Part shown: one piece after another, positions 1 to 8,490 of the stretch
How the letters are laid out: each line of letters begins with the position of its first letter
Position numbering within the stretch: the first letter of the stretch is position 1
Source of the DNA: Nocardiopsis coralli
Lineage (GTDB): Bacteria; Actinomycetota; Actinomycetes; Streptosporangiales; Streptosporangiaceae
Direction of reading: 5' to 3'
Assembly (NCBI RefSeq): GCF_014892575.1
Contig: NZ_JADBGI010000006.1
Location: forward strand, 1 to 64,000
Length of the DNA stretch: 64,000 bases
Made by a program: the position numbers and the translations under genes
Notes under the pieces: generated by a model
What the model saw: the letters and a program-made list of their open reading frames with translations, nothing else
Database searches by the model: none
Told to the model about the DNA's origin: nothing

Positions 1-118
1 GTGGATAACTCCACGAGCACCCTTTTCTCGGATATCCTGAAGCGGGGGAAGGCGCGCTTGAAAATCCGCACGGCCTTGGGAGAATCTCCAACCCGGCCAC
101 CGCACACGTGTTACCCCT

Positions 119-151
119 GACACTCAATGCCCTGCCGGGAGTGCGCGGGGC
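119..151. repeat. 33-nt tandem repeat, copy 1
   Basis: This 33-nt stretch recurs without a mismatch at 183-215, with 31 nt between, giving a 64-nt period. Inside, CACTC (121-125) can pair with GAGTG (139-143), so each copy can form a hairpin. The period is close to a CRISPR unit, but only two copies exist and neither flank continues the pattern. The sequence is also unlike the usual type I-E repeats of actinobacteria. Confidence 0.85.
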
Positions 152-182
152 CCGGAGTCCGCCCGCACACCCGCCACTCCCC

Positions 183-215
183 GACACTCAATGCCCTGCC
201 GGGAGTGCGCGGGGC
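183..215. repeat. 33-nt tandem repeat, copy 2
   Basis: This is the second identical copy of the repeat at 119-151. The 31-nt interval (152-182) ends in CACTCCCC, which could pair with the GGGAGTG inside either repeat. Alternative folding between interval and repeat is therefore possible. The role is unknown. Confidence 0.85.
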
Positions 216-775
216 GTGCTTGTGCTTCCGCAGGAGCGAGCCACCGCCCGCACGCCGCAACCGTTGGTCGCAATGAAACACCCAAGGGGGATAGCAGTGA
301 CCACCGTTCCTTTGGGCGGGCGGGGGCCTTGGGGGTGAAGGGGGTTCGTCGATGCGGGTCGGGTCAGCCCGGCGAACAGGGCCGGAACGCACACCCGAGG
401 CGCCCCGAACAACCACGCAGCACGCCGACGCATCCGCGCCAAGTTCAGGGATCGGGGGTGGCGCCGACGAGGGTTGCGTGCAGGCCCGGCCGGGCTACGA
501 TCCCGACCCCCGACGAACCACCACCCCCGAGGCAACACCACAGAACACCCCACCCCACATGACCCCCGACACCCCCACGCACAACCGACCCCGCAACCTC
601 ACACCCGAACCAATCGCGGGTGCCGGTCTCCGAGACCCGGTATCCAAGACCGTCCCCGGCCCCGAGCTCCGGAACAGGATCCGTGCGGGAAACCGTGAAC
701 CTCCCCGGCCCCTCGGCGCTACGTACTACGCAGCGCCGCCGGACCGCCCGGTGGCCGCGGACACGAGGAGGGCCG

Positions 776-1633
776 ATGGTGGGAACGCCACCGGGAACGC
801 CAGGGGCTTCAGGGACGCCCGTGTCACCGGGACGGACGGGCGGACCCGGCACAGCCGCGGAGACGGGCGCGGTCGACGCACCGTCGTGGCCGGTCGTGCT
901 CCGCACCGAACTGACGCGGCTCAGGCGGGGGTTCCCGCTCTGGTACAGCGTCCTGCTGCCGGCGTTCCTGATCCTCCCGCTCGGGCTCATCACCGCGTTC
1001 TCCCCCGAGGCGCAGGCGGGCCGGGCGTGGGACACCTGGATCCAGGTGGTGCTCATGTTCTGGGGCGTGCTCCTACCGATGAGCGCCGCGCTCTACGCGG
1101 GGGTCGCCGAACGGCAGGACGACGACGCGCGGCGGCTGCTGTACACCTACGCGTTCCCGCGCAGCCGTCTGCTCATCGGCAAGTTCCTGGCGCTGGCTGT
1201 CCTGAGTCTGGTGTCGGCGTTCCTGCTCATCGCCTTCTTCCTCCTGTTGGGCGCGGGTCTGGGCCAGACCGGGGGCCTCGGGAAGATCGCCGTGGGCACC
1301 CTGGTTCCGTGGGCGGCCTTCCTCGGGGCGCTCGCGCTGTGCCTGGTCATCACCAACGCGTGGGGCTTCACGGCGACGATGTGCACGGGTGTGGCCGGGA
1401 TGATGTTCGGCGCCCTGCTCGCCGACAAGGTCGTGTGGTGGGTGATCCCGCTCGCCTGGCCGATGCGCATGGTGGTTCCGATCGCGGGGATCGAGGCGTC
1501 CGGCGTTCCGCTGCCCGATCACCACCCGCTCAACGACCTGACGGTGCTACCGGTCGGGGTGGGCATGTCCCTCGCCCTGGCCGCGGTCCTGCTCGCCGTC
1601 GGTGCCCGTTACGTGAACCGGAAGGAACTGTGA
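776..1633 (+). CDS. ABC transporter permease, lantibiotic-immunity type
   Basis: A 285-aa integral membrane subunit of an ABC exporter. After a Gly/Pro/Thr-rich N-terminus of about 45 residues, a short amphipathic stretch (LRTELTRLRRG) leads into about six hydrophobic segments. This is the layout of ABC-2/LanE-MutE-type permeases that protect producers from peptide antibiotics. ATG 776 was chosen over longer in-frame starts because AGGAGG lies directly upstream and the preceding frame is low-complexity. The stop overlaps the ATG of the ATPase gene (TGATGA), so the two subunits are co-translated. No lantibiotic precursor or modification gene is nearby, so the exported molecule is unknown. The family assignment is firm at ABC-2 level and weaker for substrate. 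Confidence 0.75.
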   Translation: MVGTPPGTPGASGTPVSPGRTGGPGTAAETGAVDAPSWPVVLRTELTRLRRGFPLWYSVLLPAFLILPLGLITAFSPEAQAGRAWDTWIQVVLMFWGVLLPMSAALYAGVAERQDDDARRLLYTYAFPRSRLLIGKFLALAVLSLVSAFLLIAFFLLLGAGLGQTGGLGKIAVGTLVPWAAFLGALALCLVITNAWGFTATMCTGVAGMMFGALLADKVVWWVIPLAWPMRMVVPIAGIEASGVPLPDHHPLNDLTVLPVGVGMSLALAAVLLAVGARYVNRKEL

Positions 1634-2358
1634 TGACCGAGGCGCTGCGGGTGTCGGGCGTGGAGAAGACGTTGGGGCGTTCCTTCGGCAAGCGGGGCGG
1701 CCACCCTGCTCTGCGGGGCGTGGACCTGAGCGTGCGGGCCGGGGAGGTCTACGGGCTGCTCGGGCCCAACGGCGCCGGCAAGACGACCCTGATGAAGACG
1801 ATCGCGGGGCTGCTGCGCCTGGACACGGGGCAGATCTCGGTGTTCGGGCGGCCCCTGGACACGGACTCCCGCCGCGCGCTGGGCACTCTGATCGACGGTC
1901 CGGGTCTGTGGCCCCGGATGAACGCGGCCGAACACGTGCGCGTGCACACCAGGCTGCGGGGCGTCCCTGAGGCATGGGGGCACGAGGCCCTTGAGGTGGT
2001 CGCGATGGCCGAGCTCGCCGACCGCCGGGTCTCCGCGTACTCGCTGGGTATGCGGTGGCGGTTGGGGATCGCGCTGGCGCTCGTGTCCCGGCCGTCCCTG
2101 CTCGTGCTGGACGAGCCCACCAACGGTCTGGACCCGCTCGGGATGCGGGACATGCGCGGGCTTCTGCGGCGGCTCGCGGCGGAGGGTACGACCGTGTTCG
2201 TCTCCAGCCACCAGCTGGACCAGATCGCCCGGACCTGCGACCGCGTCGGGGTCCTGGTGGACGGCGCCACACGGTACGAGGGCACGCTCGAGGGTCTGGC
2301 GGCCGGCGGGGACCTGGAAGAGGGGTTCCTGGACCTGGTGTCCGAGGGCGCCGCGTAG
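1633..2358 (+). CDS. ABC transporter ATP-binding protein (BcrA/lantibiotic type)
   Basis: A 241-aa ATPase that would power the permease encoded just upstream. The Walker A GPNGAGKTT lies near residues 44-52, the signature is the degenerate YSLGMRWRLG, and the Walker B is LLVLDEPTNGLD, followed by the switch histidine in SSHQLDQ. The LSLGM-type signature in place of LSGGQ is typical of the bacitracin/lantibiotic export family. The start codon overlaps the permease stop. A hairpin at 2400-2436 closes the unit. The substrate cannot be read from sequence. Confidence 0.85.
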   Translation: MTEALRVSGVEKTLGRSFGKRGGHPALRGVDLSVRAGEVYGLLGPNGAGKTTLMKTIAGLLRLDTGQISVFGRPLDTDSRRALGTLIDGPGLWPRMNAAEHVRVHTRLRGVPEAWGHEALEVVAMAELADRRVSAYSLGMRWRLGIALALVSRPSLLVLDEPTNGLDPLGMRDMRGLLRRLAAEGTTVFVSSHQLDQIARTCDRVGVLVDGATRYEGTLEGLAAGGDLEEGFLDLVSEGAA

Positions 2359-2399
2359 GGGTTGCGCCCGGGCCGCCGCCCACGCGCCGGCCCGAGTGG

Positions 2400-2436
2400 G
2401 GGCGCCCGGCCCACAAGACGGGTCGGCCGGGCGCCC
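2400..2436. terminator. Hairpin between convergent genes
   Basis: The arms at 2400-2411 and 2425-2436 pair over 12 bp of almost pure GC around a 13-nt loop. It lies between the ends of the ABC operon (+) and the ferredoxin gene (-), and probably stops transcription from both sides. Confidence 0.7.
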
Positions 2437-2441
2437 GGGGC

Positions 2442-2639
2442 TCAGTCGTCGTGCAGGGTGATCGCTGCGGTCGGACACACCTGTGCGGCTTCGTGCACGT
2501 CGGCGTGCAGGTCCGCGCCGGGTTCCGGTTCCAGCAGTTCGACGATGCCGTCCTCCTCGCGCTGGTCGAAGACGTCCGGCGCGATCAGGACGCACTGGCC
2601 GGCCCCGCAGCACGCGTCCTGGTCCACGGTGATCTTCAT
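2442..2639 (-). CDS. [3Fe-4S]-type ferredoxin partner of the P450
   Basis: A 65-aa electron carrier. Cysteines at 10 or 11, 16 and 55 (CCGAGQC ... VCP) give the C-x5-C ... CP pattern of small [3Fe-4S] ferredoxins that feed actinobacterial P450s. The extra Cys11 lies inside the usual gap. The acidic surface fits a role as electron donor. The ATG at 2639 lies 41 nt downstream of the P450 stop on the same strand, so the two are probably cotranscribed. No ferredoxin reductase gene is in the window, so a housekeeping reductase must serve it. Confidence 0.9.
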   Translation of the reverse strand: MKITVDQDACCGAGQCVLIAPDVFDQREEDGIVELLEPEPGADLHADVHEAAQVCPTAAITLHDD

Positions 2640-2680
2640 TCCGGGCCCCTCCTCACTCGTCGGGGTGTTCGCGGCGTCGG

Positions 2681-3889
2681 TCACCAGCGGACCGGGACCT
2701 CGCGCAGGCCGCCCACGAGGAGCCCTTCGACCCGTTCGAGGTGCTCGGGCGGCGATGCCAGTTCGAGGGTGGGGAGCTCGCGCAGGAGCACCTCCAGGGT
2801 CACCTGGAGTTCGGTGCGGGCCAGCGCTTGCCCGAGACAGGAGTGCGCCCCCGTCCCGAAGGCCAGGTGCGGGTTGGGGACACGCTCCAGGTCCATCCCG
2901 TCGGGGTCGCTGAACACATGCTCGTCGCGGTTGGCGGCGGCCATGCTGCACACGACGGCCGATCCCTCGGGAACGGTTTCGCCGGCGACCTCGGTGTCCT
3001 CGGTGACCATGCGGGTCAGCCCGAAACCTTGGTTGGCGTCGGCGCGCAGGGACTCCTCGACCGCGGTGCGCACCTTCGACGGGTCCGAGACCAGGCGTTC
3101 CCAGCGGCTGCGGTCGGCCAGGAGCATCGAGACCATCTTGCCGATCATGTTCGCGGTGGTCTCGTGCCCGGCGATCAGGAGGCCCATCGAGGTGCCGAGG
3201 AGTTCGGTGTCGTCGAGGCCGTCCTCGCCGCTCTCCCGCTGTTCGATGAGCGCGCTGATGAGGTCGTCGGCGGGTTCGGCGTGCTTGGCCTCGATGTGCC
3301 CGGCCATGTAGTCGACGAACTCCCGCTGGGCCGCCTGCATCTCCTGGCCGGTGTAGCGGGTGAGGTTCAGGAGGGTGTCGGACCAGCGCGAGAAGCGTTC
3401 CCGGTCCTCGGCGGGCACCCCCAGCATGTCGCAGATGACGAAGACCGGGAGCGGGAAGGCCAGGCTCGCCTTGAGGTCGGCGGGCTGCCCGGAGGCGGTC
3501 ATGTCCCGGATGAGGTCCTCGGCGATCCGTTCCATGCCCGGCCGGAGCTGACGCATGCGTTTGGCGGTGAACCAGCGGCCGACCAGGCGCCTCCACCGCA
3601 GGTGGTTCTCGCCGGTGGAAGGCACCATCCGGGACAGGTCGGCCGAGTCGTCCCCGGTCTCCCCGGCGTCCCCGGCGGTGCTCCCCACACGGATGTCCCG
3701 TTCGAAGCGGGGGTCGGCGAGCATCGCCTTGACGTCCTCGTGGCGGGTGAGCAGCTTGGCCGGTGCCCCGTTGGGCAGGTGCACGTCGGCCACCGGACAC
3801 TCGCGGCGCAGACCCTCCCATTCCCTGGGCGGTTCGAGCGCGGACTCCGGCGTCAACGGATAGGGCAGTGCATGTTCCTGCGGACTCAT
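2681..3889 (-). CDS. Cytochrome P450 (CYP105-like)
   Basis: A 402-aa soluble monooxygenase of normal length. The I-helix oxygen-activation motif AGHETT is at 241-246, the K-helix ExxR is EESLR near 279, and the haem loop FGTGAHSCLG places the thiolate ligand at Cys351. P450 followed by a small 3Fe-4S ferredoxin is the arrangement of the inducible Streptomyces SuaC/SuaB xenobiotic systems. The ATG at 3889 follows a GGAAGG-type ribosome site. The gene is divergent from a TetR regulator, with a perfect palindrome between them, so induction by a small molecule is likely. The substrate is unknown, and the CYP105-like label rests on context and motifs only. Confidence 0.93.
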   Translation of the reverse strand: MSPQEHALPYPLTPESALEPPREWEGLRRECPVADVHLPNGAPAKLLTRHEDVKAMLADPRFERDIRVGSTAGDAGETGDDSADLSRMVPSTGENHLRWRRLVGRWFTAKRMRQLRPGMERIAEDLIRDMTASGQPADLKASLAFPLPVFVICDMLGVPAEDRERFSRWSDTLLNLTRYTGQEMQAAQREFVDYMAGHIEAKHAEPADDLISALIEQRESGEDGLDDTELLGTSMGLLIAGHETTANMIGKMVSMLLADRSRWERLVSDPSKVRTAVEESLRADANQGFGLTRMVTEDTEVAGETVPEGSAVVCSMAAANRDEHVFSDPDGMDLERVPNPHLAFGTGAHSCLGQALARTELQVTLEVLLRELPTLELASPPEHLERVEGLLVGGLREVPVRW

Positions 3890-4059
3890 CGAGCCTTCCC
3901 TCTCGTGCTGCGGGGTGCGCGTGCGGGCACGCCCCGCGCGGATCGCGGCCGGGGGATGTGGTCGGTGCGGGCAGGATCGTGCGGCGGTACCGGGTCACGG
4001 TTCTGCACCCGGAATTGAGATGACGCTATCGCTTGCCGCGCGAGGGGGTCAAGAAAAGT

Positions 4060-4073
4060 GAGAGTCGACTCTC
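4060..4073. promoter_or_regulatory. Palindromic operator between P450 and tetR
   Basis: GAGAGTCGACTCTC is a perfect 14-bp palindrome. It sits 20 nt before the TetR start and 171 nt from the divergent P450 start. TetR regulators usually bind such sites in divergent promoters, so autoregulation plus P450 control is likely. This is inferred from position and symmetry. Confidence 0.6.
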
Positions 4074-4092
4074 GGTCGATAGGGTGAGCCAC

Positions 4093-4701
4093 ATGAGTAC
4101 CGAGGCCCCGAGACGGCTGCGCGCTGACGCGGCCCGCAACAGCGAGAGGATCGTGCGAGCCGCCCGCGACGTCTTCGCGGAACAGGGCCCGGACGCCCGC
4201 CTGGACGAGGTCGCCCGCCGCGCGGGGGTGGGCGTGGCCACGCTCTACCGGCGCTTCCCCGACAAGGCCGTCCTGGTGCGTGCGGTCCTGGACCAGGCCT
4301 TCCACGAACGTGTCGCCCCCGTCATCGAGGAGGCAGCGCAGGGGGACGACGCCCACGCCGGACTGGTCGCCGTGCTCGACGCGACGATGTCCCTGCTGGC
4401 GAGCGAGTACAACACCCTCTCGGCCGCGGGCGACCTGGGCGTGCTGACCATGGACTCCCGGCGGGCCTTCTTCGAGCAGATCATGGGCCTCGTCCGGCGT
4501 GCGCAGGAGGAGGGGGCCGTGCGCGGCGACCTCGAACCCGAGGACGTGCCCCGGTTCATGATCATGCTCGCCAGCGTCCTGGTGACCATGGAGCGCGGCA
4601 GCGAGGGGTGGAAGCGCTACCTCGCCCTCCTCGGCGACGCCCTCTCCCCCGAAGCGGCGCACCCCCTGCCCCCGCCCCCTCCCGTGATCCGCCCGTTCTG
4701 A
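4093..4701 (+). CDS. TetR-family repressor of the P450 unit
   Basis: A 202-aa regulator. The N-terminal helix-turn-helix is clear: DEVARRAGVGVATLYRRF near residues 37-54, preceded by the helix ARDVFAEQGPDA. The rest is a helical ligand-binding domain, ending in a Pro-rich tail. ATG 4093 was chosen because upstream codons run through the operator palindrome. It is divergent from the P450 gene and so probably represses P450 and ferredoxin until a ligand binds. Confidence 0.88.
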   Translation: MSTEAPRRLRADAARNSERIVRAARDVFAEQGPDARLDEVARRAGVGVATLYRRFPDKAVLVRAVLDQAFHERVAPVIEEAAQGDDAHAGLVAVLDATMSLLASEYNTLSAAGDLGVLTMDSRRAFFEQIMGLVRRAQEEGAVRGDLEPEDVPRFMIMLASVLVTMERGSEGWKRYLALLGDALSPEAAHPLPPPPPVIRPF

Positions 4702-4776
4702 GGCCCGCGCCGCGGTGCCGCGGTGTGCCCCGGAGCCGTGGCCGGAGCGCGGTGCACCCGCCATAAGCTGGACGAC

Positions 4777-4818
4777 ATGTCTGATCTCGCCCACACGAAG
4801 CGGGGTGGCCTCCGGTGA
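4777..4818 (+). CDS. Possible 13-codon leader coupled to the membrane protein
   Basis: An ATG at 4777 opens a short frame (MSDLAHTKRGGLR) whose TGA overlaps the GTG start of the next gene as GTGA. Such overlaps normally couple translation. Its own ribosome site is weak, so it may be a true short peptide, a coupling device, or chance. Confidence 0.3.
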   Translation: MSDLAHTKRGGLR

Positions 4819-5021
4819 GGAACGCCGCCACCATCGTGTCCTTCGTCGTCTTCATCGTCGCCTTCGTCGCCACCCGCGACCTCACGCGGACCTTCCTGGC
4901 GTCCTGGGTCGACCTGGGAGGCGTCGCGCTCTGGGCCGCCTCCTTCGCCTCCTCCGTCGCGCTGGCCGGCTTGGCCGCCGGGCTCGTGCTCCAGATCTTC
5001 CGGTTCTTCGACCGCGGCTGA
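4815..5021 (+). CDS. Small two-helix membrane protein, unknown function
   Basis: A 68-aa protein with two hydrophobic stretches, about residues 5-20 and 35-60, joined by a short polar loop (TRDLTRTFLASW). It ends in FRFFDRG, so it is probably an inner-membrane hairpin. I do not recognise the family. GTG 4815 overlaps the stop of a 13-codon upstream frame. It is followed by a TetR gene on the same strand, but 77 nt separate them and no functional link is visible. Confidence 0.6.
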   Translation: MRNAATIVSFVVFIVAFVATRDLTRTFLASWVDLGGVALWAASFASSVALAGLAAGLVLQIFRFFDRG

Positions 5022-5098
5022 CCCCTCGGGGGAACCGGCCGGAAACCGCCGCGTTCCACGGATTCCCGGGGCCCGTGTGCGTGCGCCATGATGTGCGC

Positions 5099-5686
5099 AT
5101 GGGTTTGCGAGAGCGGAAGAAGGCGGCCACACGTGCCGCGATCCGACGCCAGGCGCTGGCGCTCATCCGGGAGCAGGGGTACGAGGCGACAACCACCGAA
5201 CAGATCGCCGAGGCCGCGGGTGTCTCGGCGAGCACCTTCTTCCGCTACTTCCCGACGAAGGAAGAGGCGGTCCTCACCGAGGACGTGTTCGCCCGGGTGC
5301 ACCGCTACTTCCTCGACGAACCCGCGGAGACGCCCCTCACCGACGCCCTGCGCTCGGGGGTGCGGCGCGCGTACGCGGAGATGAGCGGCGAGGACCGCGA
5401 CGAGGACCTCGACCGGCGCCGGCTCATGTTCACCGTGCCGGAGCTGCGTTCGGCCCTGATCGCCCGGCACGCCACCGGGATCGGTGAGCTCGCCGAGGCC
5501 GCCGCCGAACGCACCGGACGGCCCGCGTCCGACCTCGACGTGCGCGCTTGGGCGGGCGCGTGCATCGGGGTGCTGTTGTCGGTCTCGCTCGCCGTCGCCG
5601 AGGAGGGCGGGGGCGAACCCGCGGACTTCCCCGACCTGCTCGACAGCGCGATCGCCCGCGTGCAGGGCGGCGCGCTGGACCTCTGA
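5099..5686 (+). CDS. TetR-family regulator
   Basis: A 195-aa regulator. The DNA-binding domain is standard: ERKKAATRAAIRRQALALI, then TTEQIAEAAGVSASTFFRYF with the recognition helix near residues 32-50. The C-terminal domain (RTGRPASDLDVRAWAGACIG) resembles the C-terminal domain of MftR-like TetR proteins. ATG 5099 is the first sensible start in frame. The target is unknown. Its closest partners are the small membrane protein upstream and the CRISPR operon downstream, which starts 107 nt later. Confidence 0.85.
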   Translation: MGLRERKKAATRAAIRRQALALIREQGYEATTTEQIAEAAGVSASTFFRYFPTKEEAVLTEDVFARVHRYFLDEPAETPLTDALRSGVRRAYAEMSGEDRDEDLDRRRLMFTVPELRSALIARHATGIGELAEAAAERTGRPASDLDVRAWAGACIGVLLSVSLAVAEEGGGEPADFPDLLDSAIARVQGGALDL

Positions 5687-5792
5687 GCCGGGCGCGCGTT
5701 CCGGGGCGCCCGGGGGCGGCCGCGCGGATTGTCGGTGCCGGGTGTTGGTATGGGTAGCGGCCCCCAGAACCCGGTCACGGAGAGGTACGCCC

Positions 5793-8387
5793 GTGCTCCT
5801 TCCCCCCACCCACGACGAGTTGCTGCGGATGCCCTGGGCGAAGCACACTTCGAGGCTCAGGCCGAAGCACGGGCCGAAAGAGCGCAAGACGAGGCAGGGC
5901 TGGATGCACCCGCTGGTCTGCCACCTCATCGACACGATGGAGGTCGCGCGGCTGCTGTACCACCGCTTCCTCGGGCCGGAGGTGCGCAAGGAACTGGACG
6001 AGGTCTTCCGACCACTCACCGACGGGGACTCGCAGCAGACCGTGAAGTGGGTGGCGCTGCTGTGCGGGCTGCACGACCTCGGCAAGTTCTCCCCGGCGTT
6101 CCAAGGCGTCTCCGTGGAGGTAGCGAAGAAGCGCTTTCCGCACAGTGAGCACGAGTTGCTGGACGGCTGCGCGGCCCGGCGCGGCAGGAAGCAAGACACC
6201 CCGCACGGGATCAGTACCGGCGTGCACCTCGACGTGCTCCTGCGCGGTCTCGACGCACCGGTGACCACCCGCATCGTGCTGAGCCAGGTGTTGGCCGGCC
6301 ACCACGGATATTTTCCGCCCCCCTCCGTACTCGCGCGATATCGGGACGCCAGGGGCGGCCTGCACAGGGAGGACATCGGGCAAGGTCTCTGGCGCGAAGG
6401 CCGGTCCGCCATGCTGCACGAGCTGGCGCGGCTCGCCGGCGTGGTCTTCGATGATCCGCGCTGGGCAGACGTACGTGTGACCTCTCGTGCCGTGCTCTGT
6501 CTGGCGGGGCTGACCACGATCTCCGACTGGTTGGCGTCGGACACCACGTACTTCCCCTACGCCAAGGACCCCGACTGCCTGGACGAGTACCGGGCCCGAT
6601 CCGAGGCACGTGCGCACAGGGCCATGAATGTGACGGGGTGGCACCCTTGGCGGCCCGGCGAGCACACGGGCTTCACGGACATCTTCGCGGAGCAGCTGAG
6701 CCGGGACAGCGCGGAGACCGTCGAACCGCGCCCCCTGCAGCGTGAGGTGGAGCAGCTGGTCGATACCTGCCGGGAACCCGGTGTGCTGGTGATCGAGGCA
6801 CCCACCGGCGAGGGCAAGACCAAGGCTGGCCTCCAGGCGGCCGCACGCCTGTCCCACGTGCTGGGACTGGGCGGGCTCTACTACTCCACACCGACCCGGG
6901 AACTCAGTCGCCAGACCTACGACGACGCACGCGCCCTGCTCGACGGACTCGGCTCCGACCTCGAGGTGAACGTCGTCTACTCGGGGTCGGCAAAGGAACA
7001 GAAGGAGATCGAGGCGGCGAACCAGGCCACGGCCGGCAGCACCATCAACCCGACAGGGGTGGAGGGTGAGGACGATGCGGGCGAGGACGGTTGCGCCCTT
7101 CGTGCGTGGGACTGGTTCGCGAGCAAGAAAGGGTTGGCCTTCCCGGTGGGGGTGGGCACCGTCGACCAAGCACTCAAGTCCGTGATCCGGGGAGGGCACA
7201 ACTTCCTCGGCATGGCGGCGCTGAGCAACAAGGTCGTGGTGATCGACGAGGTGCACTCCTACGGCGCGTACACCACACGCATCGTCAAGCAGCTCATCTG
7301 GTACTGCGGTTGGTTGGGCTCGCCCGTAGTACTCATGTCCGCGACTCTCTCCCCGGAGCAGCGCGTCGAGCTGATCGAGGAATGGCACGCCGGGGCGGAG
7401 GGCCGTGTTCCACTCCCCCAGAGCACCAAGGACACCGGCTCGACGCCATGGAAAGTCACCTGGAGCCGGGACATGGCGAGGCCCAGGACATTCCGCCTGT
7501 CGGAGGTCGCGAGGAAAAGGGGGCCGGTACGGCTGAAGCGCCTACCTGAAAGCCCGGAAACCATCGCCGACCATGTCGAGAAGCTCGTGGACCAGGACGG
7601 CACCGCCCTGGTCGTGCTCAACACGACGGCACGGGCCAAGACCGTGCACGACCTGCTCGAGGAGCGGTACAAGAAGCGTTCCGGCTCCCCCGAGCTGATC
7701 CATTTCGAAGGGGACCACCAAGGTGAACAGCGCCGGGAGATCAAGGGCCGGATCGACGCGCACCTCGGCAAGAAGTCCCTGCCGGATCGACATGCGATCG
7801 TGGTCGGCACGCCGGTACTCGAACACGGCATGGACATCGACGCGGACGTTCTCGTCAGCGACCTGTGCCCGATCGACCTGCTGTTCCAACGGACAGGGAG
7901 GCTGCACCGCCACGCTCGCGGCACTCGCCCGTCCAACCTGTCCGTGCCCACGCTGTACGTCGCCGATATCGAACCTGCGGTCCTTGCAGCAGTGCCCGCG
8001 GGAAAGAAGCGCAAGAACCTGAAGTTCACCCCGTATGTGTCGAACGTCTACGAGCAGTGGATCCTCGGCCGTTCCCGCGCCATTCTCGAGGAGGTTTTCC
8101 CTGGCGAGCAGTGGCGCCCCTTCGATGAGGTCGGTGAGCAGATCCACCGGGTCTATTCGGAGGCGGATTCCATCGAGCCGGAGAAGGGGTGGGAAGACGC
8201 ATGGCGAGCGGCGGAACGGAAATACCTCCGAAAGCTCGAAGACATGGAGGCGGACGCTCGGGCGGTCCTGATCCCGCTGCTCCGCGGACCCCAGCAGATC
8301 CACTTGGTGACGGAGCGCCGTGCACCGGCCGGCAGCACCCGCCAGTCGCAAGGGAGTCACGACGACCGCAAGTACCGCCGTCCTTGA
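5793..8387 (+). CDS. cas3: Cas3 nuclease-helicase, CRISPR type I-E
   Basis: An 864-aa protein that would degrade DNA marked by Cascade. The N-terminal HD nuclease domain has HDLGKF near residues 94-99 and AGHHGYF further on. The superfamily 2 helicase follows, with Walker A APTGEGKTKA near 336, DEVH box VIDEVHSYG near 482, SATLS near 516 and the arginine-finger motif QRTGRLHRH near 699. Length and order match intact type I-E Cas3. GTG 5793 follows GGAGAGGT at the right distance. A 103-nt A/T-richer gap separates it from cse1. Codon choice near the 3' end is less GC-biased than in cas7-cas6e. Confidence 0.95.
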   Translation: MLLPPTHDELLRMPWAKHTSRLRPKHGPKERKTRQGWMHPLVCHLIDTMEVARLLYHRFLGPEVRKELDEVFRPLTDGDSQQTVKWVALLCGLHDLGKFSPAFQGVSVEVAKKRFPHSEHELLDGCAARRGRKQDTPHGISTGVHLDVLLRGLDAPVTTRIVLSQVLAGHHGYFPPPSVLARYRDARGGLHREDIGQGLWREGRSAMLHELARLAGVVFDDPRWADVRVTSRAVLCLAGLTTISDWLASDTTYFPYAKDPDCLDEYRARSEARAHRAMNVTGWHPWRPGEHTGFTDIFAEQLSRDSAETVEPRPLQREVEQLVDTCREPGVLVIEAPTGEGKTKAGLQAAARLSHVLGLGGLYYSTPTRELSRQTYDDARALLDGLGSDLEVNVVYSGSAKEQKEIEAANQATAGSTINPTGVEGEDDAGEDGCALRAWDWFASKKGLAFPVGVGTVDQALKSVIRGGHNFLGMAALSNKVVVIDEVHSYGAYTTRIVKQLIWYCGWLGSPVVLMSATLSPEQRVELIEEWHAGAEGRVPLPQSTKDTGSTPWKVTWSRDMARPRTFRLSEVARKRGPVRLKRLPESPETIADHVEKLVDQDGTALVVLNTTARAKTVHDLLEERYKKRSGSPELIHFEGDHQGEQRREIKGRIDAHLGKKSLPDRHAIVVGTPVLEHGMDIDADVLVSDLCPIDLLFQRTGRLHRHARGTRPSNLSVPTLYVADIEPAVLAAVPAGKKRKNLKFTPYVSNVYEQWILGRSRAILEEVFPGEQWRPFDEVGEQIHRVYSEADSIEPEKGWEDAWRAAERKYLRKLEDMEADARAVLIPLLRGPQQIHLVTERRAPAGSTRQSQGSHDDRKYRRP

Positions 8388-8490
8388 GTCGAGCGTACGA
8401 CCGCACAGGCGATCCCCATTTCTCCCACTTTTCCCACACAATGAACCCGAGTCCCGATAGAGTGACCGTCCCCCTACCCCCGGAGTTTTG
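8388..8490 (+). promoter_or_regulatory. Possible promoter for the Cascade genes
   Basis: This 103-nt gap is locally A/T-rich and has a TAGAGT candidate -10 at 8458-8463, followed by GGAG at 8482-8485, five bases before the GTG of cse1. No good -35 is visible. It suggests Cascade can be transcribed apart from cas3. No CRISPR repeat is present. Confidence 0.35.

Larger units (their letters stand above)
1..775. other. Non-coding region upstream of the ABC permease
   Basis: I see no convincing gene here. The open frames encode low-complexity Pro/Arg/His-rich sequence without recognisable domains. The left part holds an exact 33-nt tandem repeat (119-151 and 183-215). Positions 268-281 (GGTCGCAATGAAAC) resemble the 3' end of some CRISPR repeats but occur only once. 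Positions 500-680 are strongly C-rich. The right end carries the ribosome binding site AGGAGG (766-771) of the permease gene at 776. No tRNA, rRNA or mobile element was recognised. Confidence 0.6.

Noticed and set aside
119..215. CRISPR array made of the 33-nt repeats
   Set aside because: Only two copies, no third unit on either side, sequence unlike type I-E repeats, and the cas genes are more than 5 kb away. Kept as a tandem repeat.
268..281. GGTCGCAATGAAAC as a CRISPR repeat end
   Set aside because: It occurs once, with no repeat or spacer structure around it.
352..775. A long N-terminal extension fusing upstream sequence to the ABC permease or ATPase
   Set aside because: The extension is Pro/Arg/Thr-rich with no domain, and a good ribosome site precedes ATG 776.
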